Shown in pieces: positions 41,740 through 52,100 of a stretch of 64,000 nucleotides of DNA. The stretch spans positions 62,001 to 126,000 of the forward strand of contig JAENZI010000004.1 of NCBI GenBank assembly GCA_016841365.1, given 5' to 3'. Both the position numbers and the translations under genes were made by a program. This DNA comes from Anaerolineaceae bacterium. GTDB lineage: Bacteria; Chloroflexota; Anaerolineae; Anaerolineales; Anaerolineaceae. Each line of letters opens with the position of its first letter. Position 1 is the stretch's first letter. The notes under the pieces were generated by a model. It was not told where the DNA came from, ran no database searches, and worked only from the letters and a program-made list of their open reading frames with translations.

Positions 41740-42975
41740 ATGAAATCAAAGGGATTCTTCAAGAAAGTGCGCGGGTTGCCCCGCAACGTGTGGGCGGTCA
41801 GCATCACCAGCTTCTTTATGGATATCTCCAGCGAAATGGTGATCAATATTTTGCCGCTGTTCCTCTCCAATGTGCTCGGTGTGCAGACGGCGCTGATTGG
41901 TGTGATCGAGGGGGTTGCGGAGGCAACCGCCAGCGTGCTCAAGGTATTTTCCGGATGGCTCTCAGATAAACTGCGCGGGCGCAAGTGGATTGCCGTGGCA
42001 GGTTATGCCATCTCGGCGCTTTCAAAACCGTTTTTCTACATTGCCAACAGCTGGGGGATGGTAGCCGGGGTGCGTTGGGCGGACCGGCTTGGCAAGGGTG
42101 TGCGCACAGCGCCGCGTGATGCCCTGGTGGCGGACTCGATCAAATCTGAACAGCGCGGGCTGGCCTTCGGCTTTCACCGGGCGGCTGATACTGGCGGTGC
42201 GATGATCGGGCTGTTGATCGCCGCACTGGTGGTGTGGCTGGCGCAATCCACGGATCTATCGTTGGGGGAGAACACCTTCCGCACGGTTGTGCTGATCAGC
42301 CTGGTGCCGGCGTTCCTGGCTGTGCTCAGCCTGGCGATCGGGGCGCGTGACATCCCAAGAGGGAAGGAAGCAGAGCGGCCGAAAATCACATTCAAAGGGT
42401 TGGGGAAACCCTTCTTGATCTTCCTGGTCATTGTGGGGATCTTCGACCTGGGAAATTCATCGGATGCCTTCCTGGTGCTGCGTGCCCAGGAGCGGGGCTT
42501 GAGCGTGATCGGCATCTTGCTGATGCTGGCCGCGTTCAACTTGGTTTATACGCTGATCTCAGCGCCGGCAGGGAGCCTTTCGGACAGGATTGGGCGGCGT
42601 AAGGTCATCATCGGCGGCTGGTTCGTGTATGGGCTGATCTACCTGGGCTTTGCGTTGGCGCAGCAGCCCTGGCACATTTGGGTGTTGTATATCAGTTACG
42701 GGTTTTATTATGGGATGGCTTACGGCACCGCTAAGGCGATGGTGGCTGACCTGGTGCCGGAGGATATGCGCGGCACTGCTTACGGCACTTATAACGCCAT
42801 CCTGGGGATCATTGACTTCCCGGCATCGTTGATCGCGGGTCTGTTGTGGCAGGGGCTGGGCGGATGGGATGGCTTTGGCCCGTCGGCGCCCTTCTTCTTT
42901 GGCAGCGCGATGGCTATTTTGGCTGCGGTTTTGATGCTGATCTGGCGCCCGAAGAAGCAGGCTGAGGCTGCATAA
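41740..42975 (+). CDS. MFS transporter
   Basis: The 411-residue protein has about 12 membrane helices and MFS motif A-like loops (GWLSDKLRGRKWIAVAG between helices 2 and 3, and GSLSDRIGRRKVIIGG between 8 and 9). WADRLGKGVRTAPRDALVAD is seen in a branch of uncharacterised MFS exporters. The substrate is unknown. The start follows TTGGAGG; the TTG 12 bases upstream is part of that site rather than a start. Confidence 0.92.
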   Translation: MKSKGFFKKVRGLPRNVWAVSITSFFMDISSEMVINILPLFLSNVLGVQTALIGVIEGVAEATASVLKVFSGWLSDKLRGRKWIAVAGYAISALSKPFFYIANSWGMVAGVRWADRLGKGVRTAPRDALVADSIKSEQRGLAFGFHRAADTGGAMIGLLIAALVVWLAQSTDLSLGENTFRTVVLISLVPAFLAVLSLAIGARDIPRGKEAERPKITFKGLGKPFLIFLVIVGIFDLGNSSDAFLVLRAQERGLSVIGILLMLAAFNLVYTLISAPAGSLSDRIGRRKVIIGGWFVYGLIYLGFALAQQPWHIWVLYISYGFYYGMAYGTAKAMVADLVPEDMRGTAYGTYNAILGIIDFPASLIAGLLWQGLGGWDGFGPSAPFFFGSAMAILAAVLMLIWRPKKQAEAA

Positions 42976-43121
42976 AATCAGACGAGTTTAACCGAAAATT
43001 TAGGCGAATACATATTCCAATCCGTGCTTTCGCAACGGATGATGTGGGCGCGCCCAAGGATTGCATCTATTCCACGATTGCTGGTTGATTGCGGGACTCA
43101 TTCGATTCGCTTATGGTAGGA

Positions 43122-43137
43122 TTAGGATCGATCCTAA
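43122..43137. promoter_or_regulatory. 16-base perfect palindrome ahead of the PfkB gene
   Basis: TTAGGATCGATCCTAA lies 17 bases upstream of the ATG, overlapping the expected 5' leader and just before GGAGGAA. It is a candidate repressor operator; the protein is unknown. Confidence 0.55.
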
Positions 43138-43154
43138 CTTCCGGAGGAAACCCG

Positions 43155-44336
43155 ATGATCACGAAAAAAGCTATCATTGCCGGCAATATTTGCATGGATA
43201 TCACACCCAACCTTTCGTCTGTACCAGAAGGGCAGTTCAGTGCGCTTCTGCAACCCGGGCGGTTGATCCAGGCGGATGGTGTTCGTTTGTCACCGGGTGG
43301 GGCAGTCTCCAACACCGGGCGGGCGCTGCATAAACTGGGTGTGCCCGCGCAATTGATCGGGAAGATCGGCGATGATGCCTTTGGTGAGGTGCTCCGCAGC
43401 TTACTTGAGGTTGACGCACCGCAATTAGCTGAAGACCTGGTAATTGACCTCAGCATGCCGACCAGCTATACGATTGTGCTCAACCCACCGGGCTTTGACC
43501 GGGCTTTCATCCACGCGCCGGGTGCAAATAACACCTTCTACGCCTCAGACCTACCCCGGGCGATCCTGCAAGAAGCCGATCTTCTGCATTTTGGCTATCC
43601 ATCAGTGATGCGCTCAATCTATCGCGGCGACGGCGCTGAACTGGTGTCGATACTACAGCGTGCGCGGCGTGCGGGGCTGACGACTTCCCTCGATTTCACC
43701 CTGCCAGACCCTACCAGCCCGGCCGGGAAGGTAGATTGGCCTTTGATTCTCGAAAATAGTCTGCCCCTGGTTGATTTGTTTCTGCCCAGCGTGGAAGAGC
43801 TGACCTTTTTGTTAGACCGTGACACCTTTAACCGGTTGCAAGCTGACCGTGATGCAGCCTTTGTCGATCAGGTCGAGCCGGCGTTACTGGACCGGCTGAG
43901 TGACATCGTGCTCGGTTATGGCGTGAAGGCGGTGATGATCAAACTGGGGCACCGGGGTGTGTGTCTGCGCACCGGTGGGGCCAAACAGTGGGATAAAGGG
44001 GGACGTGCACTGGATGGCCTGGATGCGGGCTGGCATAACCGGGAGATGTGGGCGCCAGCCTTCAGTGTAGATGAGCAAGGTACAACAGGCGCAGGGGATG
44101 CGGCAGCAGCGGGTTTTATTGCTGGTGTGCTGCGAGAGTCGCAGCCTGAAACGGCATTGCAGATAGCCGCGGCTGCGGGTGCAAACTGTGTGGAGAGCCC
44201 CGAGGGGGTAAGCGGTTTGGATGGTTGGGATGAATTGTCAGCGAGGGTCAACGCGGGATGGGAGACCCTCCCTTTGAATGTGAACGGTGAAGGGTGGCGA
44301 AAGGATAATACCCATGGCATCTGGGAAAAAGCGTAA
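43155..44336 (+). CDS. PfkB-family carbohydrate kinase
   Basis: The 393-residue protein has the PfkB signatures LSPGGAVSNTGRALHKLG near residue 45 and the C-terminal GTTGAGDAAAAGFIAGVL with the catalytic aspartate. The ATG at 43155 has GGAGGAA six bases before it and fits the family N-terminus (AIIAGNICMDITPN). It phosphorylates a sugar or nucleoside; the exact one is not clear. It is longer than ribokinase by about 80 residues, with an insertion in the second half. The next gene starts inside its last codons. Confidence 0.9.
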   Translation: MITKKAIIAGNICMDITPNLSSVPEGQFSALLQPGRLIQADGVRLSPGGAVSNTGRALHKLGVPAQLIGKIGDDAFGEVLRSLLEVDAPQLAEDLVIDLSMPTSYTIVLNPPGFDRAFIHAPGANNTFYASDLPRAILQEADLLHFGYPSVMRSIYRGDGAELVSILQRARRAGLTTSLDFTLPDPTSPAGKVDWPLILENSLPLVDLFLPSVEELTFLLDRDTFNRLQADRDAAFVDQVEPALLDRLSDIVLGYGVKAVMIKLGHRGVCLRTGGAKQWDKGGRALDGLDAGWHNREMWAPAFSVDEQGTTGAGDAAAAGFIAGVLRESQPETALQIAAAAGANCVESPEGVSGLDGWDELSARVNAGWETLPLNVNGEGWRKDNTHGIWEKA

Positions 44337-44685
44337 ACAAACACTCGACCTGTTGACGGATTGGGAGCTGACTGCCCTGAATGTGTTGATCAGCCTGCAC
44401 CCAGAACGAGAAATTGATGTGAATGCGATCAAGGTCAATATGCTGGCGCTGGTCGAAGCGCTGGATGGTGGTGAGTTAGATTTCTTTTTGGGTGAACCGG
44501 GTTTTATGCAGAAGACAGAAGCCTTGTTGCTGGCGGTGCTGCATGGTGAGCGGATTGAAGTGGCTGACCCTAACATCTTCGCAGCGCAAAAAGAGATTTT
44601 TGCCGCGGCACAGGTGATCTATAACCAGGCAGTGGCGCGGGGGTTATGGGAGATCCACCCGGAGATCCACAAAGCCATTGGGTGA
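44314..44685 (+). CDS. Unrecognised small helical protein
   Basis: The 123-residue protein begins after AAAGGAT with a basic run (ASGKKRKQTL) and is otherwise acidic and helical (DLLTDWELTALNVLISLHPE, then VEALDGGELDFFLGEPGF). No domain is recognised. It overlaps the kinase gene by 23 bases and is followed by sfsA after five bases, so it lies in the same transcript. Confidence 0.65.
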   Translation: MASGKKRKQTLDLLTDWELTALNVLISLHPEREIDVNAIKVNMLALVEALDGGELDFFLGEPGFMQKTEALLLAVLHGERIEVADPNIFAAQKEIFAAAQVIYNQAVARGLWEIHPEIHKAIG

Positions 44686-44690
44686 CATTC

Positions 44691-45383
44691 ATGCAATTCC
44701 CAACATTAATTCCTGGAAACTTTATCAGACGGCCAAACCGTTTCACTGCGCAGGTGCAGTTAGAAAGCGGTGAGTGGGTAACAGCCTACGTGCCCACCAC
44801 CGGGCGTTTGACAGGGGCCCTGAGGCCGGACTGTCGTGTTTGGCTGGAATATGTTCCGGGTGAAACCAGAAAGACGCATTACACATTGCTGTTAAGTGAA
44901 CTTATGGATGGGGGTTTGTGCTCCGTCAACGCTGCCCTGGCGAACAAGTTATTTGCCGAGTCCTTTTTCCAGGGTCAGTTGGGGATGTTCCCGTATGACA
45001 CCCTCACTCCTGAGGTCACGGTCAAGCAAAGCCGGCTGGATTTTCAACTATCTGCAGGTGACCGAATTTGTTGGGTGGAGGTGAAATCAGTCACCTATGC
45101 ATCCGGTGGCACGGGTATGTTCCCGGATGCACCAACCGGGCGGGGGCGCAAGCACCTGGTTGAGCTGGCAGACCTGGCTGCAAAGGGCGATCGGGCGTGT
45201 GCGGTATTCATCGCCCAGCGGCCGGATGCTAAATGTTTCAGACCTTTTGAGGAGATCGACCCTGACTTTGCAGAAACATTGCGGCAGGTTCACCTGGCTG
45301 GTGTAGAAGTTTATGCCTTCCGGTGTGATGTGCGTTTGTCGGAGATCAAAATTGCAAAAAGCATCCTGGTAGATTTGAGTTGA
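44691..45383 (+). CDS. sfsA: SfsA family protein
   Basis: The 231-residue (230 coded) protein shows the SfsA pattern: FIRRPNRFTAQVQL, HVPNTGR-type YVPTTGRLTGAL, the nuclease-like SRLDFQL...CWVEVKSVTY with an acidic catalytic set, and FPDAPTGRGRKHLVEL. SfsA proteins carry an OB-like N-terminal part and a PD-(D/E)XK-like fold and have been linked to sugar-fermentation control or DNA binding. The inner ATG fits the family start; the longer frame runs into the preceding gene. The DAPTxRGxKHL motif is intact. Confidence 0.9.
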   Translation: MQFPTLIPGNFIRRPNRFTAQVQLESGEWVTAYVPTTGRLTGALRPDCRVWLEYVPGETRKTHYTLLLSELMDGGLCSVNAALANKLFAESFFQGQLGMFPYDTLTPEVTVKQSRLDFQLSAGDRICWVEVKSVTYASGGTGMFPDAPTGRGRKHLVELADLAAKGDRACAVFIAQRPDAKCFRPFEEIDPDFAETLRQVHLAGVEVYAFRCDVRLSEIKIAKSILVDLS

Positions 45384-45481
45384 ATCTCTGAAAATACCTG
45401 CCGTTTACAGAATTAATCCCATTGAGTAGAATTAGCACGCTTAAATATTCGTAGGTAAATTTGAAATTGAGGAGATACACG

Positions 45482-46507
45482 ATGAAAATCCTGATCATCG
45501 GCGGTACAGGTTTGATCAGCACGTCTATTAGCCGCCAGCTAATTTCAGCAGGGCATGAACTGACCCTTTATAACCGCGGCGAAACAATCCCCCGCTTGCC
45601 GGAGGGTTACCGGTCAATCAAAGGTGACCGCAATGATTTTAAAAACTTTGAAGCCCAAATGGCTAAAGAAGATCATTTTGATTGCGTGATCGATATGGTC
45701 TGCTTCACGCCCGAGCAGGCGCAAAGTGATATCCGCGCCTTTGAAGGCAAAACGGATCATTTTATTTTCTGCAGCACAGTGGATGTTTATACCAAGCCGC
45801 CAGCGACATTCCCGGTGGTCGAGTCAAATGAACGCCAGGCGCTCTCGGATTACGGCCGAGACAAAGCTAAGTGTGAGGACATCTTCATGGACGCTCACAA
45901 TACTGGGCGCTTTCCGGTGACGATCATCCGCCCGGCGAGCACCTATGGTGAGGGCGGTAATATCATCCACACGTTTGGGTGGGAGACCTTCTTCTTGGAC
46001 CGCTTGCGCAAAGGCAAACCGATCATTGTGCATGGCGATGGTGAATCCTTATGGGTCTCCTGCCATGTTGATGATGTGGCACGCGCCTTTGTGAACGCGA
46101 TCGGCAATCAAAAGGCGTTTGGCAAAGCTTACCATGTCACGGGGGAGGAATGGCAGACGTGGGATCAGTATCATGAGCGGCTGGCGGAAGCCATTGGCGC
46201 GCCCAAGCCGACCCTGGTGCACATCCCATCGGATATCCTTGGGCGAGCACTGCCCGAGCACACCATGATCACGTTTTTGAACTTCCAATACACCAACATC
46301 TTCGACAACAGTGCGGCCAAAGAGGATCTGGGTTTTGAATATACAATTGATTGGAAAATGGGTGCGAAACGAACCTATGATTGGCTGGTTGAGCATGATA
46401 AGATTGAGAATTGGCAGACTTTTCCTATCTACGACCGCCTGATCGAGAGTTATAAACAGCAGTGCAACGCCCTGGTCGTGGAATTGGCAAACATCAACAA
46501 ACTTTAG
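45482..46507 (+). CDS. NAD-dependent epimerase/dehydratase family protein
   Basis: The 341-residue protein has an N-terminal Rossmann motif GGTGLISTSISRQLI and a central ICSTVDVY-type strand (FIFCSTVDVYTKPP). The expected YxxxK is represented by YGRDKAKCE. A RPASTYGEGG segment matches extended SDRs of the CSP41/SAM-epimerase-like group. GAGGAGATA precedes the inner ATG. The substrate is probably a nucleotide sugar but is not assigned. Confidence 0.85.
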   Translation: MKILIIGGTGLISTSISRQLISAGHELTLYNRGETIPRLPEGYRSIKGDRNDFKNFEAQMAKEDHFDCVIDMVCFTPEQAQSDIRAFEGKTDHFIFCSTVDVYTKPPATFPVVESNERQALSDYGRDKAKCEDIFMDAHNTGRFPVTIIRPASTYGEGGNIIHTFGWETFFLDRLRKGKPIIVHGDGESLWVSCHVDDVARAFVNAIGNQKAFGKAYHVTGEEWQTWDQYHERLAEAIGAPKPTLVHIPSDILGRALPEHTMITFLNFQYTNIFDNSAAKEDLGFEYTIDWKMGAKRTYDWLVEHDKIENWQTFPIYDRLIESYKQQCNALVVELANINKL

Positions 46508-46603
46508 CATCAGCCTGACCTTGTGAATTCCTGAATGTAATGATTTTGATGGAATTGGATTTAGAAGGCGGATGATGCGAAACAGAACACGAACGGTAAC
46601 AGC

Positions 46604-48997
46604 ATGAACAACAAAGCCTTAGAAACACTTGAATTCCATAAGATCATCAGCCGGTTGGTGGAATTTGCGGATTTCAGCGCGTCTGCTGAACTCGCCCATC
46701 AACTGCGGCCTACTGCCGACCTGGATGAAGCTCACATCCGCCAGCAGGCAACCCGTGAAGCCCGGCATCTGCTGAATGTGGACGCCGACATTTCTTTGCA
46801 AAACGCCCGTGATATCCGCCCGCAGGTCGGGTTGGCGCGCCGCGAAGGTGTTTTGGACCCATCCGATCTATTGGCGGTGAAAAACACGCTGATTGTCTCG
46901 CGTAGTCTGCGCCGCACGCTTGAGAATATGGCACCAGAAACGCCCTATCTTTCAAGCCTGGCTGAAGGCTTACCGGTTGGGTTGGGCCTGGTGGACCTGA
47001 TCAGCAAGACGATTTCAGACCGCGGGGATGTATTGGATTCCGCCTCTGAAAAGCTTTCGGATATTCGGCGGGAAATGAAAATCACCTATGAGCGGATGAT
47101 GTCGCGCATGCAGCGTTACATTTCTGACTCAAACACCGCGCGCATGCTTCAGGAACCGATCATCACTCAGCGCAGCGGCCGTAATGTATTGCCGTTGCGG
47201 GCGGAGTTTAAGGGGCGGATCAAGGGCGTCATTCATGACCAATCTGCTTCCGGCGCGACGTTGTTCGTTGAGCCTTTGGCGGTGGTTGAGTGGAATAATC
47301 GCTATCGTGAGCTTGAATTGCAAGAACGGGATGAGGTCAGGCGGATTCTGGCGGTGTTGACGCATGAAATTGCGGGGCACGCCGACGTCCTGGTTTGGAT
47401 GGTGGAGACCATGGCGGATTTGGACCTGGCATTTATGCGCGCACGTTATGCCGAGACGCTTGAGGCGACCGAACCAAAGTTAGTTCCCTTTCGTGAAACA
47501 GAGGGTAAACACCCGGGCAGCACGATCCGCTTATTTAAAGCCCGTCACCCTTTATTGGACCCAAAGCAAGTTGTGCCGATTGATGTAGACCTCGATGAGG
47601 AGACTTATGCGTTAATCATCACCGGTCCGAACACCGGTGGTAAAACGGTGACGCTGAAAACCATCGGCTTGCTGGCATTGATGGCGCAAGCGGGGATGCA
47701 CATCCCGGCGCAGTCAGGTTCTGTGATTTCAATTTTTGAGGATGTGTTTGCAGATATCGGCGATGAGCAGTCGATTGAGCAGTCTCTTTCCACCTTTTCA
47801 GGGCACGTAACCAATATTGTAGAAATTTTGAAGCATGCGAATCCGCATGCCTTGGTTCTGCTGGATGAGCTTGGGGCAGGGACGGACCCGCAAGAGGGGT
47901 CTGCGCTTGCCCGCGCTGTGATGACGCATCTGCTGGATCGCAGCATCACCTGCATGATTGCGACTCACTATCCTGAACTAAAAGCCTATGCCCACACCAC
48001 CCCGGGCGTGTTGAATGCCAGTGTGGAATTTAACCTCAAGACCCTCAAGCCAACCTATCACCTTACGATTGGTTTGCCGGGGCGGTCGAATGCGCTTGCG
48101 ATTGCTGAACGGCTTGGTCTGCCAGAATCGATCATTGACGCGGCACGTGCCGAGATCAACCCGACGGATTTGCGGGCGGAGGATTTGCTCGATGAAATTC
48201 ACCGGCAGCGAGATATGACCCGCCAGGCGCTTGAATCGGCAGAATTGGCGCAGGCAGAAGCAGAGGCGCTACGCAATGAACTGGCTGACCGTCTGGATAA
48301 AATTGAGGACGAGCGCTATGCCCTCCTTGAAGAAGCCCGTCAGGAGGGAGAAAAGGAACTGGAACGCCTGCGTGAGGCGTTGGAAACGCTCCGCAGACGC
48401 CTGGCGCAAGCCCGTCAACCGCTGGATGCTGTTAACGAAATCGAGGAAGTTGTCGAGTCAATCGAAGAGGAAGTATCTGAACCGATTGTCCGCAAGAAAC
48501 CTGAAAAGCCAGTCCGGAAGCCAAAAGGCCCCTTGCGGTTGGGAGAAAAGGTGCACTTACGCTCGATTGACCAGGATGGAGTCGTCACGGCAATAGGGGA
48601 AGATGAAATCGAAGCGCAAATTGGCATGCTGCGTATCCGTGCCCGACATTCTGATGTCATTCGCAAAGGTGAGGAGACCGATGAGGTTGCCGCAGAAAAG
48701 CCAAAGTCGAAAGAAGGGCGGGTAAAACTACCCACCAGGCAGGAATCACCCGGTGTTGAGTTGGATATCCGCGGGCAACGGGTAGATGAGGGCTTGGATG
48801 CCCTTGAAACATACATCGAGCGTGCCTATTTGGCGCGTCTGCCGTTTGTGCGGATCATTCACGGAAAAGGAACGGGACGCTTGCGGGATTCAGTGCGTGA
48901 ATCACTCTCGAACAATCCCCATGTGGATCACTTTGAGGGCGGGGGACATACAGAAGGCGGCGAAGGCGTCACGGTCGCCAATTTAAAGAAGGATTAA
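46604..48997 (+). CDS. mutS2: MutS2 endonuclease/ATPase
   Basis: The 797-residue protein has the MutS core and clamp, then the ABC-type ATPase with Walker A GPNTGGKTVTLKT, Walker B LVLLDELGAGTDPQEGSALA and a dimer histidine in THYPELK. A long coiled coil follows (about 525-620) and a C-terminal Smr nuclease domain (DIRGQRVDEGLDALETYI, IIHGKGTGRLRDSV). MutS2 suppresses recombination and also splits collided ribosomes in some bacteria. A strong terminator follows directly. Confidence 0.96.
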   Translation: MNNKALETLEFHKIISRLVEFADFSASAELAHQLRPTADLDEAHIRQQATREARHLLNVDADISLQNARDIRPQVGLARREGVLDPSDLLAVKNTLIVSRSLRRTLENMAPETPYLSSLAEGLPVGLGLVDLISKTISDRGDVLDSASEKLSDIRREMKITYERMMSRMQRYISDSNTARMLQEPIITQRSGRNVLPLRAEFKGRIKGVIHDQSASGATLFVEPLAVVEWNNRYRELELQERDEVRRILAVLTHEIAGHADVLVWMVETMADLDLAFMRARYAETLEATEPKLVPFRETEGKHPGSTIRLFKARHPLLDPKQVVPIDVDLDEETYALIITGPNTGGKTVTLKTIGLLALMAQAGMHIPAQSGSVISIFEDVFADIGDEQSIEQSLSTFSGHVTNIVEILKHANPHALVLLDELGAGTDPQEGSALARAVMTHLLDRSITCMIATHYPELKAYAHTTPGVLNASVEFNLKTLKPTYHLTIGLPGRSNALAIAERLGLPESIIDAARAEINPTDLRAEDLLDEIHRQRDMTRQALESAELAQAEAEALRNELADRLDKIEDERYALLEEARQEGEKELERLREALETLRRRLAQARQPLDAVNEIEEVVESIEEEVSEPIVRKKPEKPVRKPKGPLRLGEKVHLRSIDQDGVVTAIGEDEIEAQIGMLRIRARHSDVIRKGEETDEVAAEKPKSKEGRVKLPTRQESPGVELDIRGQRVDEGLDALETYIERAYLARLPFVRIIHGKGTGRLRDSVRESLSNNPHVDHFEGGGHTEGGEGVTVANLKKD

Positions 48998-49006
48998 GTT
49001 TAAAAG

Positions 49007-49057
49007 AAAAGAACCGGCAGTGCTGATATCGTCGCCCTATGCATTGCCGGTTCTTTT
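49007..49057. terminator. Terminator after mutS2
   Basis: AAAAGAACCGGCA (49007-49019) pairs perfectly with TGCCGGTTCTTTT (49045-49057) around a 25-base loop that can pair further. A and T runs flank the stem on both sides, so it may act for both the rightward mutS2 and the leftward regulator gene. Confidence 0.85.
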
Positions 49058-49156
49058 GCACGTGGACCCCTCGGCCACATGCCCATACTCGTTTTGGTTT
49101 CGGACAAGAATAAGAATAACACATAACCGTTACCAAAACGTGGACACGGTCAGACG

Positions 49157-52100
49157 TTATGGAAAATAGAGACCTTGTTCAAAGTTTGACTTCATGGTGA
49201 TGAAATCTTTTTTGAGGGGTTGTGATTGTGAATGGGATTCAAGCAGCGTGAGCAGCGAATCATACAACGCCTGGTAGTTGTTTGGCAGAGAGTCTTCTCC
49301 GCGAGACTGGCATAACTGTTTGTATAGCGCTAAACCATGCAGATTTTGCCAGACCATGTTCAAATTTGTGCCCTCGATTAACAAGCCTCTGATCAGTGAT
49401 TCCGCAATATCAAAATTTCCTCTAAATAGGGCGATGCGTGTCCTCCCAACCATGTTCCATAAAGATTCGGCAAGCAGACCATTCTCTTCAATAATGTCTT
49501 TAGCTTGGATGAATTTATCTTCTGCGCTTGAAAGATCGAGATCAGAATAATCGCATATGCCCGAGATCATCAAGGATTTGGCTTCAAGATGATGCATGGC
49601 ATATTTTCTTGTCTCTTGAATAGTCGGTTCAATGATTTCTTTCGCTTCTGGCAGTTCGTCCATCCAGATCAGAAGCCGCGCCATCTGGATATTATTTTCA
49701 AAACGATGGCTTGAAGGGGTGGAGAAACCTGCTCTAATCTGGGCAACCCTGTAGTGCTTCATTGCTCTTGTGTAATTTTGCATATACCCGAAAACATCAC
49801 CGAGGGTGCGGTTGGCATTCACAATGGTATGCAGATTGTTGCTTTTCTCACCCATTGCAATCGCCTGAACAGCATGGATGTAGGATTCATCCAGATATCC
49901 CTGGAGAAATTCAACCTGGCTTAAGATAACAAGGAAAATTTCGATCGTGAAGTCATTTTCAATGGCATGTGCGATCTCCAATCCCTTTTTGATGTTGTCT
50001 TTGCAAGCCTCATAATTCGACGCAATGAAGTTAGCATTCGCCAGCATGTTGAAGGTGCGCAGGTGGTCAAATGAATTTAGTTTGTGTATATACAGGCGGT
50101 TTGTTTCTTGTGCAAATGGCAGCCCTGCTTTAGCATTCCCCATTGCCACATGTGACATGCAGATCGTCTGCCGGGCATAAAAAGTGGTAGAGATCATTTC
50201 AGGAGATGTGGTGTCCAGTTGTTCGCTGAGGGAAAGCGCTTCCTGTGCGTTTTGCAAGGCATTTTTATAATCCACCAACCACCAGTAGAATGTTGCTTTG
50301 CGCACAAGCGCTTGTACCAATATTTTTGGTTGGTCCGCATCTTTGAGAAGGTTAATTGCCCGGTTGACGATTTCAAGACCGGTTACCATCTTCATCCGTA
50401 AGAAACAGGCGTTTGCCAGGGCAATCTGAGAAACGCCAACCAGAACAGGGTCATTTTCTCTTTCGCCGAAATATTCCAGCTTTACCCCGGTATCTTCCAG
50501 CAATTCAACCTGGTTGGACTGATAGGCAAAGTCGCTCCAGTTTTTGTAGAGATCGAAAACATCTTCGACGCTAAATAGTTCTTTGGGGGCATTTCGATAG
50601 ATCGCTTCTGCCTGCTCATACGCGCTGTTTGCATCCTCCTTGGCACCGAGGGACCAGGCATGTTTGGCAGCGTTCAACAGCCACTGAAATGCTTGACGGC
50701 TTTCACCAGCCCTTCGATAATGCTGAGCAATGATGGCTGCTTCCCAGGCAGCCTGAGGGGTTTGCGCCAGCCGGTTCGCAATGCGCTTGTGAAGGGCTTG
50801 CAGCCTTGTGGCAGTTGCCTCTTTTAACACAACCTCGCGCATTTTTTCATGCGCAAATTGTAAAGCGGTAGGACTGACGCCATTCTTTTTCACCGGGTGA
50901 ATAAAGCCCGATTGAACTAATACATCGATGATTTCCAGATCGGATTGAGAATCGTTACTTGTGATGGATTCTAATAATTCTAACGAAAAGGTGTTTCCGA
51001 TGACTGCCGCGCCGGCTAGAATGTTCTTCGCGTCTTCATCCAAACGGTTTAGCCGGTTTCGGATTAATGCATGAATGCTTTCCGGCAGGGGCAAGTGCGA
51101 TGCCCCTGTAAGTTCTTCGAGATCGCCCTGAAGCTCCAATATGTTGCGTATGATTTCGAGAGCGAGGAAAGGGTTACCGTTTGTCTCTTGATACAGCTTA
51201 TTGATAAACCCAGCTGCAGGCGCGACATCGATGGTTTGCTCAACCAGTTTTCCAATCTCATTCGGGCTGAGACCGCCCAATGTAATGGTTTGGATGGGAC
51301 GGTTGCGGTAGAGGGGGGTGATGATCTCATCAAGGTCGGGATTGGGTTCTTCTGTCCGGCTGGAGATTACCAGCAGACCTTCTTCATCAAAGAATCCCTG
51401 TATGAGCAGGTAGGCTAACGCCTGCAGCGTTTGCTTATCAGACCATTGTGCATCATCGAGGAAGAACAGGACCCTGCCTGTTTTTTGGGCAACATGGCGG
51501 AACACCTGGTGGATTGCATCGAATAAATGCTGTTTTCCAGAGGGGTAATTCGTTATTTCTGAAGGGTCAATGTCGTTTCTGAGTTCTTTCAACTCCGGCA
51601 GCAGCAGGCTCATTTGATTTGCCCAAACAGCTTCAATTTGCAGCCAAAATTGCTGCGGGATATGCCTGCGCATTGCATGGATGATGGGTGAGAATGGTAA
51701 GCTGCTTTCCATCTCGCTGGAAGGTGCATAAAACAGTTTAGGAGTGGGGTTTACCGTGTGGAACAACTCTTCAACCAGCCGGGTTTTCCCGCTGCCTAAC
51801 TCACCTCGGATCATCACCAATCCGCCGCTAAAGAATGCTTGCTGTAATTGGGATAATTCATTCTGCCGCCCGACCAGTGACAACTTCATTGTCAGTGGTG
51901 CAGGCCAATCCTTTGTGCGTTGTTGATGGCTGGCGTTCAACTGAATTTGTGCATATTGGTAGCGAGAGAGGATGATCTCCGGCAGCGGTGCATTGTATTG
52001 GCGCTCAAAAGCAACTTCCAATGAATCGCAATAATCGATGACTTCCTGGTGGCGACCAAGTTTGGTAAGGATTTCAAGGATCGCCAGGTGAATGGAAGTG

